Origin: Nymphalis io
Taxonomy: Eukaryota > Arthropoda > Insecta > Lepidoptera > Nymphalidae
DNA: 64,000 bases
NCBI RefSeq assembly: GCF_905147045.1
Contig: NC_065908.1
Location: 7,502,001 to 7,566,000, forward strand
Reading direction: 5' to 3'
Shown: piece by piece, positions 1-12,000 of the stretch
Numbering within the stretch: the first letter of the stretch is position 1
Layout of the letters: the number at the start of each line of letters is the position of its first letter
The notes under the pieces: generated by a model
The model's database searches: none
The model's input: the letters and a program-made list of their open reading frames with translations, nothing else
What the model was told of the DNA's origin: nothing
Position numbers and translations under genes: made by a program

Positions 1-75
1 CATTTTAATAACAAATAGACATAATAAAAAATAATGATTTTTAAGTATATGTTAATAAATAAATACCTAATTAAA

Positions 76-117
76 GTTTTTTACAAGAAAATACATGTGT
101 ATTTCCTTGTAAAAAAC
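76..117. repeat. Near-perfect 20-bp palindrome
   Basis: Arms 76-95 and 98-117 pair at 19 of 20 positions around a 2-base centre (TG). Left arm GTTTTTTACAAGAAAATACA. The function is unknown; it could be a cruciform-forming site or a remnant of a small inverted-repeat element. Confidence 0.8.
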
Positions 118-438
118 ATAAATAAATAAACATAAAACAAATATATTCTTATTTTCCAGTCCAGTTAGGATAAAATGTATAAATGATCAAAGTCGCCAGC
201 TGGATTCGAGCCCGCAATCTTCACTTAAGATTACCCAGATGGTATAGTTGCGTTTGGTTATCTTTAAGCATATCTTTATTCCCTTACTGATCCAACGTCA
301 CTGGAAAATTATTAAGCCCATGCAAATATTTATCTAGGAGTTTTACTCTTCTTGCAGGATCAACTTCTTTACACGCTTACCGAGGTAAGAAGTGCCAACA
401 CTCTCTCAGCTGCATCTGCGAATATCTCGAACTTATAC

Positions 439-472
439 GCAGTCATTGGACTCAGAAAAGTCCAATGACTGC
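439..472. repeat. Perfect 14-bp hairpin, 6-nt loop
   Basis: GCAGTCATTGGACT (439-452) pairs perfectly with 459-472 around the loop CAGAAA. The right arm runs into GACTGCCTCG, the start of the family B SINE head, so this may be a rearranged SINE terminus. Confidence 0.8.
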
Positions 473-899
473 CTCGATGAGATAATAATTTGGTGGAGTG
501 AGTCAGGTGTTAAGTACCTTATATTCTTTTTTGTACGCCTGACAATGTGTGTGTAAATTTCATTTTGATCAGTTCCGTAGTTAAGATGTAACAGCGTAAC
601 AAGCAATAGACTAGAATAAACTAGAATTTATTATATTTGTTAGGATTAATTTAATACCCAATTTAATTTAAATGCTGCAAGTAAAGCAATTTTACTAAAT
701 ATTTAATCAATGAAATTATAATTAAAATATATACATATTATTTAAATAAAACTTAAAAGGTAATTAAAATTAACTAAATTGAGCAAATGAAAATTCTTTA
801 TTTGAACTGAAATTACGATTGAATTATATTAATATATATATCTTATTAAAATATATATTAATATTGGACAGATAGAAATTATTATTTACATTGAAATGG

Positions 900-1250
900 G
901 AAAGAAAAATATATAAATAGTTTCCGCCCGCGACACGTGTAAGAGAGGACGGGGTCAGGTGTAGTATATATATGGGTATCCTAGGTCCTTTTTAATACAG
1001 CGGTGCTTGCCTGAGTTATAACCCGCAATTATTATATTTTTTTTTCACGCAGCGGGTTATGTGGGATTTTTACCCACTAAACTGCAATTTCTGTCCTAGG
1101 CGCGGATCGAAGAGGCTGTGGGATCGTGTTGATATTACACGTCACCCTCGCGTGCTGTCTCCGCTCGTGGCTCGGTGGAGCTCTCCTCAGAAGTTCTAAT
1201 CAGTAGGCTATATCAGCTCTACATTTATAATATATTCTTAATATTTCCAC
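900..1250. other. GC-richer block of unknown nature
   Basis: A compositionally distinct stretch containing ATAACCCGC...GCGGGTTAT (an inverted pair around 1018-1050), TACCCACTAAA and a GC-rich tail. It is unlike its AT-rich surroundings and is probably an unclassified repeat. No open frame of note. Confidence 0.4.
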
Positions 1251-1256
1251 CGAATG

Positions 1257-1462
1257 TTTGGTTTACGGTGAAGGAAAACATCATGAGGAAACCTGCATAT
1301 GTCTAATTTCACTGAAATTCTGCCACATGTGTATTCCACCAACCCGCACTGGAGCAGCGTGGTGGAATAAGCTGCAAACCTTCTCTTCAAAAAAGGAAGA
1401 GGATGCCTTTAGCCCAGCAGTGGGACATAGACAGGCTGGTACGGTACGGTTACGGTATTAAT
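1257..1462 (+). mobile_element. Family C SINE, 5'-truncated
   Basis: It starts at GGTGAAGGAAAACATCATGA and runs through the family C body (CATGTGTATTCCACCAACCC, GGTGGAATAAGCTGC) to CAGCAGTGGGACATAGACAG. It ends in a variant tail built of GGTAC/GGTTACGG units. The tRNA-like head is absent. Confidence 0.85.
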
Positions 1463-2970
1463 TCTTGTGGCGTAATATATAAAATAAAAAAATAACCCGC
1501 TGTCACAGAAGCGTTACTTTTTGGCGCGAAGTTTGGGTCGTTTAATTACAATAATAATAATCATTTATTTGCATGAAACATAGATTTATAGATGTAATGA
1601 TTTCTTTATAAGTATCTAAAACATTTCGCCCATGATAGGCACGCAAAGATATTTGTTAACAAGTAATTAATATTAAATACAGATCACACTAATTGTACAT
1701 TAAAATAATTATATTAATATATGTATAAAATGATAGGTGCATAAAATAAAAATTGGTTTAAACAATAATTAAATAAATTAAATGATTTACTTACATTTAA
1801 GTTCATAGTTACATAATAAAATATACATTTACTTTATTTAAAATAGGTAGACACCCTTAACCGTCAAATCGTCATGGTTAAAAACCAGTTCGAAATGTAG
1901 ATTCTACTGAGAACCGACAAGGAAATTAATTCACTTATATTAAAAGCATCCCTTTTAACTATACTTTGGGGATAAAGTTTTTGTAAACGCTGATATTTCT
2001 AACTTAAAAAAAATTTAATCCAAAATTATCCATTTACTAAAGTTGTATTAGTAATTGAATGGTGTCTCAAATAGTTGGTTTGGATTTCAATATCAAATCG
2101 ATACCATTCAAATTACGTATTCGGCCGTTATAGGATGAATTTTCAACGCGTTAACATTAAATAAATAATTAATTCCTGTGCAAACTATTCCCTACGGCTT
2201 AGGCTGTGTAGATTGTAACAAAACTCTTATAGTTTTTTTTTAATTGTCATATGTAGATTTCGTAATCACTCGGAGTTTTACAAATTAAAAGATTAATATG
2301 GAATATATTTAGAATGTTGTATTAATGAATAAATTCATGCTTTTGTCTCTGGACGCAATGGTTAGCCGCCATCTTTGAATCATCAAATTCATTAATTATT
2401 CATTCATTCAATACATTCTTATATTTTAAATATTCATTTATAGAGTTTGTTTTCGTTATTAATTATTAATTTAAAGTAATTCATGTAATTGTTGTTTGTT
2501 ATTTGTATATTTTTAATTTAAAAAAATGTGTATTGTTTCAGAAGTCAATTTCTCTTTTTATCTGAATTTTTTTTCTAATGCGATATGAAAAAAAGTTTTT
2601 ATATTATAAGTGTGTAATCCCTCTTTAGTTTCACCTTCAATATGTTTACTGATTGTGACGTTATACAAAAGAAAACGTCTTAATTTACCATTATTGTTGA
2701 AAACAGACAATTCGCGCTTGCCCCTAAGCAAACAGACGAACAAATGATTTAATTACTGCTTTTGTTTGAAATACATGAAAAACAGTAATATTACAATACA
2801 ATTGATTAATTCAAATAATAATTACCAAACAAATTTCAATATTAAAGTAATATGCATAAGATTCAGGCTAAATTTGATTACATGAAAAAAATAAAATTAA
2901 TCCTTTATTTGCGATGTGAGGTCGATTTGAACAGTTGTTAATTTTTTTTTTTTGTTTTAGTTTTATTCCG
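1463..2970. other. Fib-L 5' flanking DNA
   Basis: AT-rich, no supported ORF and no clear repeat. Distal silk-gland enhancers would lie here, but I cannot identify specific sites against the AT background. Confidence 0.4.
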
Positions 2971-2974
2971 TAGA

Positions 2975-2981
2975 TATAAAT
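2975..2981 (+). promoter_or_regulatory. TATA box of Fib-L
   Basis: TATAAAT lies 53 bp upstream of the Fib-L ATG. This would place transcription start near 3003-3008 and give a 5' leader of about 30 nt, as short as expected for a silk gene. A T-rich run with TTTGTTTT just upstream (2944-2958) resembles a Fork head-type site; Fork head (SGF-1) is known to drive silk-gland genes. That match is weak in such AT-rich DNA. Confidence 0.7.
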
Positions 2982-3033
2982 ACAGGTATATTCGAGGGTA
3001 CTGTGTGTATAGTATATACCGTTTGGTCTATCA

Positions 3034-3081
3034 ATGACCAGCACAATGTTGCCCGTAGCACTGGTGTTATTTGTCGCTCAG
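3034..3081 (+). CDS. Fib-L: Fib-L exon 1 (signal peptide start)
   Basis: Sixteen codons, MTSTMLPVALVLFVAQ, followed by donor GTGAGT at 3082. Phase 0. It encodes most of the signal-peptide hydrophobic core. Intron 1 is about 3.7 kb. Confidence 0.92.
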
Positions 3082-6000
3082 GTGAGTTTTTTATATTACT
3101 ATCCTTATGTCAATCATTGTTAAACGCCACAAAATTTATTGTTTTTTTTTTGCTTGTCAAAGTAAAAAATATCGTGTGATATTGACAGTGAGTTTAAAAT
3201 ACAAAAGTAACGGAAGCATTAAAATGAAACATTGTAATAACTGATACATAAAATAATGTTTTAAGAATGGATTTTTGAAAATTCATTACATTAAAATTTT
3301 ATATTAAACTTCGATTTTTTTGTAATTAGAAACGAGAATGTTCTTTGGTCAGCTTAGTCTTTATTTGCTTTCTAGTTAGAAGGAGGGGGGGAGCAAGTTT
3401 TAGGTACCCTATGTCCTTTGCTGTAACCCTGACAACGTAAATGAAAAAAAATCATAACAATCGGTTGAGTAGTTAAGACTTGAAAGCGTAACAAATAAAC
3501 AAACAAACTCACTTTCGCATTTATAATATTAGCAAAGAAGTCTGTGGAATAATTAATCGTTTTAATAAAGGTTATTTAAGGTTATTTAAGTTACGTTCGA
3601 GACTAAGATTGTTCACGAGATTGAAAAATCCAAATAGTGTGTGCGAACAAAATCGAACCCAACCAATTTTTAATATTGGTTTTGAAGCACACGCTAATGT
3701 CACCGAGCATTCCATTAGCGGGTAGTGAAGATATAGTAATCTCGATACGAATTTACGTTGGATTTACATGAGAATGTTGAACATGACAATGTTGTACGAA
3801 TCTCACTCGTATATTGAAATCTCGCTGTGGAAGTGACGGCCGCTTTAGGTGATAGGGTGTCTATGTGAAATGAATGTCTAGGACAAGCATAAATACAACT
3901 AATGTCTCTAATTCGGGAATCTTTAATCTCTATTTGACACCATAATTCATTTAGATATAAAGTTTTGATAGGAATTCGAATGAAAATAATCAAAGACGTC
4001 AGAATTGTAACTGTCGATCGAATCGATTACGATTAGGTGTTCAAATTAATTTTATTAATAATTAAGATACGTGTTTAATTTAAAGCTTTTAAAGAGGTTT
4101 TTTTCCTTTTCCTATTTTTAGATTTAAGTCATTACCATTTTGTTTGTGTTTTGAATAATATTCCTCAATTTCTACTCTTAATATTTAGCTACTATATTCT
4201 CCGTATAGTCACTTTAATTACTACTATAATATAACCTATCTGCTTATAGCTTAAAAGACTTACAATCGTTCTTGTTATTTAATTTACGTTTTCTTTATAT
4301 ATATACATATATAGTGCTTAGAAGGCCGGCTTAATGCTACATGCATTCTCTACCAGTCAACCATAGAGAATGCAGGAACGAACGCCAGTTGATCTGCGAA
4401 AGAAATATAAATAAAATTAATAGAAAATAATTTAGTTATACATACATACGCAAATATATATTCGATATAATATTTTATCATTTAAATAAATTCCTAATGT
4501 AATAATAACATTATAAAGGTACTTTGTATTATCCGCAATATGTCGAAATCCTGCTCACATTTGCGACTACGACTATAATATTCAGAATATTGTCCCCAAT
4601 TTTTGACGGTGAAATAGGAAAGATAAGTGAAAACATTACTCAAAAATCAAAGTAGTCTTTATTCATGTGGGCGTAGCACCGAATTCAATTTATTGCTATT
4701 TTGACGAACAGGAAATAAACTTATTAGTCTATTTGGGGGATTTGTAAGAGCTCGTCTTGGTAGGTACCACCCACCCATCACACATTCTACCGCTAAACAG
4801 CAGTGATTTGTATTGTTGTGTTCCGGTTTGAACGGTGAGTAAGTCAGTATAATTATATATTCGTTTCCAAGGTTGGTGGTTCCATTGAAAATGTAAAGAA
4901 TGATTAATATTTCTTACAGTTTTAATGTCAATGGGAGATGGTGATCATTAACCATCAGGCAGGCAGCAGCCTATTTCTCAAATGAAAAACATAGTCAACC
5001 AATCCTATAGTAATAATACAAATGAACGAATGAAATGTATAATAATAATATACATATATTAAGACACATTTTTCTTTAATGTCAATTAAAGTTTCAATTA
5101 AAATATAAAAAATACCAGTTTGAGTTCTTAAAAATAACACGTTTTAATAAAGGTAAAGGCAAAACATTTAGTTACTTTTTTCAACTCTTTTTGTCTTATA
5201 TTTTTGGCTCTTTATTGTTGAGATATATATAGTATTACTAATAAAAATATTGGAAATAAAAGTAGAAAACAAAAGATTGAAACATGAAAATACATAATTT
5301 TTTTCTCAAAACTTTCCACACTAGTATTTAATTAGTAGGAGTCACTATTGTGGATGCACTTATACCAATTCAATGGAAGCACCTCTACAATAGAAGTCCT
5401 GAGGACGGGACTTCAGAACACTTTAAAGGAGTTTTTTTACTTTTATGTGAATTTGGAATAGAATAGAAGTTATCGGTCTTCAGTCAATATTCAAAATCAA
5501 TTTCATAGATAATAAACTATTATTTGAATTCAAAGCTGAATTGAAAGAAATTCTGTGAAAGATATAATTTTTCTTTCTTTTGATCTCAATATAGTGTTCA
5601 AACGCAGTGGGATTTGTTTAAAAATTTAATATAAACTTCGCGGTATCTTCAAGTGCTAATTAACCATTTTTGGATAATACTTTTTTTTAACAAAATGAAT
5701 ATACTCAAATTTATTTCCAAATCTTGACGCGATGATATGTCGTAAAGTTTATTTGCGCTGTAACTTCCAAAATCCCAACCAAGAAATGAAAACTGTTTTC
5801 AAACGACAAATACGATTCACGTGGGAATTTCCGAATTGCAACAGAACAGACTATAGAACTCTTGTTAGAGAATTGTTCAGAATGGTTATTTGTGGTTAGC
5901 CGCCATTTTGTGTATTCGAATTCTGATTTAACCACGTGCCTTGTTAAGCGGATTAATTAAGCATCGTTATTATAATTTAGGACTACTACTGATTGAAATA

Positions 6001-9000
6001 ATCTTACGTAGAAATGTTTATCATAATTTAGAAATGATATCAAACTGATTACTAATGTGATATAACGAACAACCGCAAAAACAACAACACGCCACGCGTA
6101 TTTTTACGTTTTCCCTACAACCATCAGGTTCCAAAAAACAAAGCACCGTTTTCGAGAAAATTATCCTAAAAAAAACATGAGTGTTATGAAAAAAAGATAA
6201 CGTTCAATTCATACCAAATAGTTATTTAATAAAAATATACTTTATTTATGTAACAAATCTATCAAATCCATTATAGGATTATATTAAATGTAAAATCTCA
6301 CTTGTTCGGAGTTTAGGTTTTACCGAGAAGAACCGGTAAGAAACTGAGTAGTTATTCTTTTAAAATAATTTAATAACATAGGTATGTTAATCTTGCAGCA
6401 TCTTGACTGCAATATCTCAGATATTTAGTATTGCCTTGTTAGTGCAGTGGCTAGAGTATAAGATCGTAGATCCCGAGGGCTTGGGTTGTTTGATTTTCCT
6501 GGCGAGAAATTATCAGTTGCAGTCTAGAGCTTGGAAATTGGCAATGTTACACTCCCGCACTTCGGAAAGCCCGTAAAATCGTTAGTCTTAAGCTTGTCCT
6601 TCAGATCGTGGTTGTAAAATTTACAGTCCTATTGGATTGCAATAATTTATCTTGGGTAGGCTGGCCTTTATTGATCATCATTATCATTGCAATATCTCAA
6701 CATAAGTTAATCTTAACCGTATGGATTTACCATGGGTAGGATTTGGGTTATCTTTTTCTTCGTATATTTTTTGCATCAACTTGTCTAATATAATTTTTTA
6801 TTGTTGTAGAGCGCATTCGCCGCACCATCAGTGGTGGGCGTCCAATTCAAAGATTTCAACGAGATCGCTCCAGTTCCTGACAATGGCAATCTAGTATCAA
6901 GGTAAAATAAATATTTAATATTATACATTATATCATATCCATCTTTTTTTCTTTTTATAGAATGGGAAGGCGGACGAGAATATGGGCCACCTGATGGTAA
7001 GTGGTCACCAAACGCCCTTAGACATTGGCATTGTAAGAAATTTCAACCATCGCTTACATAGCTAATGCGCCACCAACCTTGGGAACTAAGATTTTATGTC
7101 CCTTGTGCCTGTAATTACACTGGCTCACTTACCCTTTAAACCAGAACACAACAATAACAATTACTGCTGTTTTGCGGTAGAATATCTGATGAGTGGGTGG
7201 TACCTACCCAGACGAGCTTGCACAAAGCCATACACATTTAATCTACTACAGTTTTGTCGAAATGCCATCACTTACTTTACTAATTGTTTTATGCAAGCCC
7301 AGGTATGTGAGAGATTTATCACTCATCAATAATTATTCGGTAGAAAAATAGAATTGGTTTAGAATTGCAATTAAATAATATTGAATCTAATATCTAATGA
7401 AATAGAAATATGTCTTGCGTCTGTGATTATATGCGAAAATATTTTATCTTAGAGTCCATGGTCGGCGTGAATTAGGGATGAATGTTTAATATTTCTTAGT
7501 ATTCTGTCTGCCATTTTTCAATTAAATATTTCATTTAATCAATGTGTCTAATCATTTCTAATCTCGTTTTATATTAGTTTCGTCACTGACGGTTCATTCG
7601 GTTACATCGATGGCGGCGATACCCCTCTTTACGCACAAATGCTCATACAATCCATCAATGACCTGGCGAACAGACGCGACTCTGCTTCCCAGGCAGCTGC
7701 TGTTGTCCAAACTATTAGCACAATCGGTGAGCTCGCTAACGGCGTCCCTGGTGATGCTTGTGAGGCAGCTGCTGTAAGTACTTTTATTGTCATGTGTGAA
7801 TATATAAATCCTATTTTGAATGTGTGTCTTATTTTTATTTCCTATAGACATAGTTATCAAAAAATTAGATTTGTATTTTCAATATTTTTTGGATAAACCA
7901 TTTAATTTGTTGGACATTTATTTAATTATCTTAATGTTTAGCTCATAAACGCCTACGCGAACTTCGTCAGCACTGGCAACAGAGCCGGTCTTCGCTCCGC
8001 ACTCGTCAACTACGTGCAACGCGTGGCTGGATACGTAGACACCATCGTCCAGCTCGTCGTCAACCCCAACAGCGTCCGTTACTCGGTAAACAGTTTTATC
8101 TTCAACCTATGTAGATCTTTATACTACAGCCAAATATATGTTCTGTGTGGTTCTGTACCTATTTAAGCCAGTTTGATAATAGGTACAAGATACCTAATAT
8201 TTAAGATTGACATTACGCATGTACACTGCAAGGAGACATTAATAGGGTCTGCAGTTTTAAGCGAAAGTGAATTGCAGTTTATTAATTAAATGTTAATAGA
8301 CGTAACTGTCGTCTGAATACTACTTACTAAAACTTGCCAAAAGTTCGCAAATTTATTCGTTGATAATAAATAAACAACGATAACGTGTTGTCGTAATTCG
8401 TTTAATTTTTGGACGTGGACGATTATTTTTGATTTTTGAAAGAGTTTCTTTTAAACAATTTAAGTTTTAATAATAATAATTTAAAGAATACATATTAATT
8501 TTTGGTATTCAATTAATTAATAAATTTCACACACGCGATATCTCTATGAAAATGAACAAACTATTTCAAAAAAATTGTCATGTGTTAAAATAGAACGAGA
8601 GAATATGATGCGGTATGACTTGCGTTTCAGTTGTTGGATGTCGATCATTTCTATCTAGAACATTAATCACCTCTTTTGTCTCAACTTGTCTAACCTGAGC
8701 ATTGAAAATAGTTTATTATTGTTTTCAACGGTATTTTCACACTCTTACCAAATCCAGACATGGGTAATTGATAGGAAAACGGATAATATGTTTGTAGTTC
8801 AAATTAATTAAATAAGTATAGTAAAAATAAGTAGCTATTATTAAATAATGATTTGAATTTGTGTGAAGCTTTTAAATTCGCGTAATTGGTTTTATTCATC
8901 AGCAAATTTATTAAATTGTATAACCAAATTTTTACTTCATTTCGTAATAGTGATTTATATTTTCGATATTGGGTTATTTGTTCAATGACAATATTCAATT

Positions 9001-12000
9001 TAAAAGTAATAATTTTAACATTTAATAGTAATCTTATTTATATTATTGTTGAAATATAAAATTACCTTTTATTATGTACGCTAACTTAGACTATTATTTT
9101 TGGATGTACAGAGTGGTCCAAGAGGGAAATGCCTGGGTGGTGGAAGATCCTACCAATTTGAAGAAACTTGGGACGCTATCCTTGACAAATCCAATGCTTA
9201 CCAAATCGAGTAAGTACTTTTATATTACCAGCATATTTCATTATTTTATTCATTAATTTAGATTTTTTAATGTTTTTTTATATTATAATATTTAAAAAAG
9301 GTATTTGTTTGCAATTCTTTATTAAATTTTAGGTTAAAAAAACACAGATTACCTGAATAAAAGTATTACGTTGTATGACGTCTGTCGTTGAAACGTCGAT
9401 AGGGAGTTTTTAATGAAGTCGGACGTTACGCAGAGCAATTTAACAGGAGAATACGGTCTTCTTATATGTTACGCAATATATTTGCTTTTTGGTAACAAAT
9501 TTTAAACGACATAAATAAAATAAAGCAATATCATATACTTACGTTGAATAAGTTTATTAAAAACAAAACAATAACGGTAAATATATAAATTTTCTTTAAA
9601 ATAATTTTATATTATCCGTTGTTAACACCGTTCACGTAATAAAAAAGTTTGTAAGAATTTTTTAATTAGTTTAAAAAAATGCTTAGGTATTTAATCATTT
9701 CGTAATGATTTTCGGCTATTGATAATGTTCATATGAGTTTCAAATGTTTTTAAATTATTAGAACACTAATTTGTATAATTGGTTTTTATTATATTTTATC
9801 TTCCAGCCTCGTGAATGAGGAGTACTGTGCCTCCAAGCGTCTGTACAACGCGTTGAACATCCGCAGCAACAACCTGGCCGCTGCTGTCACCGCCTCCTCC
9901 ACCGCCCCAGTTATCCAGATCATACAAAACGCGCTCGCACCACTTGCACAAGTAACTTGTCTTATTAAACGATCCTCTATAATAGGAATCATTACGTTAC
10001 TGTTATTGCAAAAGGTCGTAAGTCTTTACATAATAAAACATAGGAACTGAACTATCTTTTACAACGTATATATACTCGTATATTGCGGTAAGTAATGAAT
10101 AACGTTACATAAAAAGCGGTAAATTCGTTATTAAAAATAGCAACATTATACGACTAAACATAATTTTTTTTAATTATAGAATAGGTAGGCGAACGAGCAA
10201 ATGGGCCACTTGATGGTAAATGGTCACCAACGCCCATAGACATTGGCATTGTAAGAAATGTTAACCATCGCTTACATCGCCAATCAACCTTGGGAACTAA
10301 AATGTTATGTTCCTTGTGCCTATAATTACCCTGGTTAACTCACCCTTCAAACTGGAACACAACAATACCAAGTACTGTTGTTTGGCGGTAGAATATCTGA
10401 TGAACTTCTGCTCTAACATTGACGAATGCCCAATATTTTCCGATATGACTGCCTCGGTGGTCTAGTGGCGTGATGTAAAGCCCCAGACGCGGAGGTCCTG
10501 GGTTCAATTCCCAGGTCGGGCCAATAAAAAGTTATTGGGTTTTCTGTCAGAAAATTCTCAGTAGCAGCCCGGAATCTGGAAGTTGGAAGTGTGGACACTC
10601 CCGTGCCTCGGAAAGCACGTAAAGCCGTTGGTCCTGCGCCTGAACTCTTTCCGGTCGTGAGAGTTGATGAGAGATGAGAGTTAGGGAATAGAGAGTGCAC
10701 CTGTGTTTGCGCACACACCTGTGCGCTATAATATCTCCTGCGCAATTGGCTAATCTCTCTTGAGATTGGCCACCGTGGCCGAAATCGATCTGGAGGACAT
10801 TATTATTATTTTCCGATATGTGTATAACATATTTTGCGCGTATTTTGCTAAAATACATAAATTACAAAGCAGGATTTAGCTCATTTACAGAATAGGTAAT
10901 TATGTCCAAGAACAAATAAAGGGAGAATTTATTCATACTTACAATGCAGACAAGGTATTTCTTGTACCAGCGATCAAATAAATAATAAAATATTAAAAAC
11001 CTATACAGGAATATAAATATAAATCTTAGACCGTTAAACACATTGAGGAAGTAACTACGTCTGTTATATTATTATGATTAAACTTTATAAATATTAAACC
11101 GATTTGAATGATGAAATCCTTAAATTATGATCGAAGTTAAAAACCCAAGAAAGAACCGTTGATTTTTCATGTGCGTTTGCGTTTTTTCATCTCATGCTTG
11201 GTTATAAGGAAAACATGATGGACGAAATTCTGACACATATGTTATTACCAATTCTGCTTTAGCGTGTTGGAATATGTACCAACACCTCTGAAAAAACAAA
11301 AGTGCGCAATATAAACTACAAACGTTACATTTTATATAACATATAAAACTTACTAAAAAGGAACTTTATTAAAAGAAAATTCTATAGTTTCCTCTAACAA
11401 AACGTAGTCTTGGTCTTGCTATCAGATAAACACAGACATCGTTAGTTTATAATAAATCTCGTGAGATTCTAAGCTGACGAAATTTATGAACAGAGCATTT
11501 CAATTCACAAGTCAGTTTAGGATCTCATGAGATTTATGACAAACTAACGCTGGAGTATTGTGTAAGAACAAACTCAAAACTAATCGCATAACACGTTCAT
11601 GAAATGTCAGAAAGTGATATACGACATTGACAATAATTATTATAACATTTAAACGACACATGTATCAAAATAGCGTATCACCGTAAGTCGGCTTAGCACA
11701 TTTTGCGAGTAAGCTCTTACAGAATAGAACTGTCGATTTCGATTATGAAATGTCAGAAAGGGACATTGATTATAATAATTATAGCATTTCAAGGACACAC
11801 GCGTCAAAATAGCGTAACACGGTAAGTCGGCTTAGCACATTTCACGAGATATGAATTAAGTACTTACAGAATATTACTAACATAACAAGCACTAATATTA
11901 TAATAATATATAATATATAACTATAACAGCACTGTTATTTACAATTAACCGTCGACATATATACATGGCAAAAAAGCCGAGATGGCCTAGTGGTTAGAAC

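Larger units (their letters stand above)
1..900. other. Upstream AT-rich region with palindromes
   Basis: No gene is supported. It contains a 20-bp near-perfect palindrome (76-117), a 14-bp hairpin (439-472), a possible 27-nt exon-like segment (358-384, low confidence) and a decayed family E fragment around 500-605 on the - strand. Confidence 0.5.

Noticed and set aside
7639..7896. 85-codon ORF over Fib-L exon 3
   Set aside because: It starts at an internal Met of exon 3 and reads through the donor site into intron 3. It is a piece of Fib-L, not a separate gene.
9074..9256. ORF reading YRVVQEGNAWVVEDPTNLKK across exon 5
   Set aside because: It looks protein-like, but it is in the wrong phase. 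The frame joined to exons 4 and 6 gives the conserved GGGRSYQFEETWDAIL motif.
10413..10858. Two - strand ORFs of about 100 codons
   Set aside because: Both lie antisense within the family B SINE. No domain; they repeat wherever the SINE occurs.
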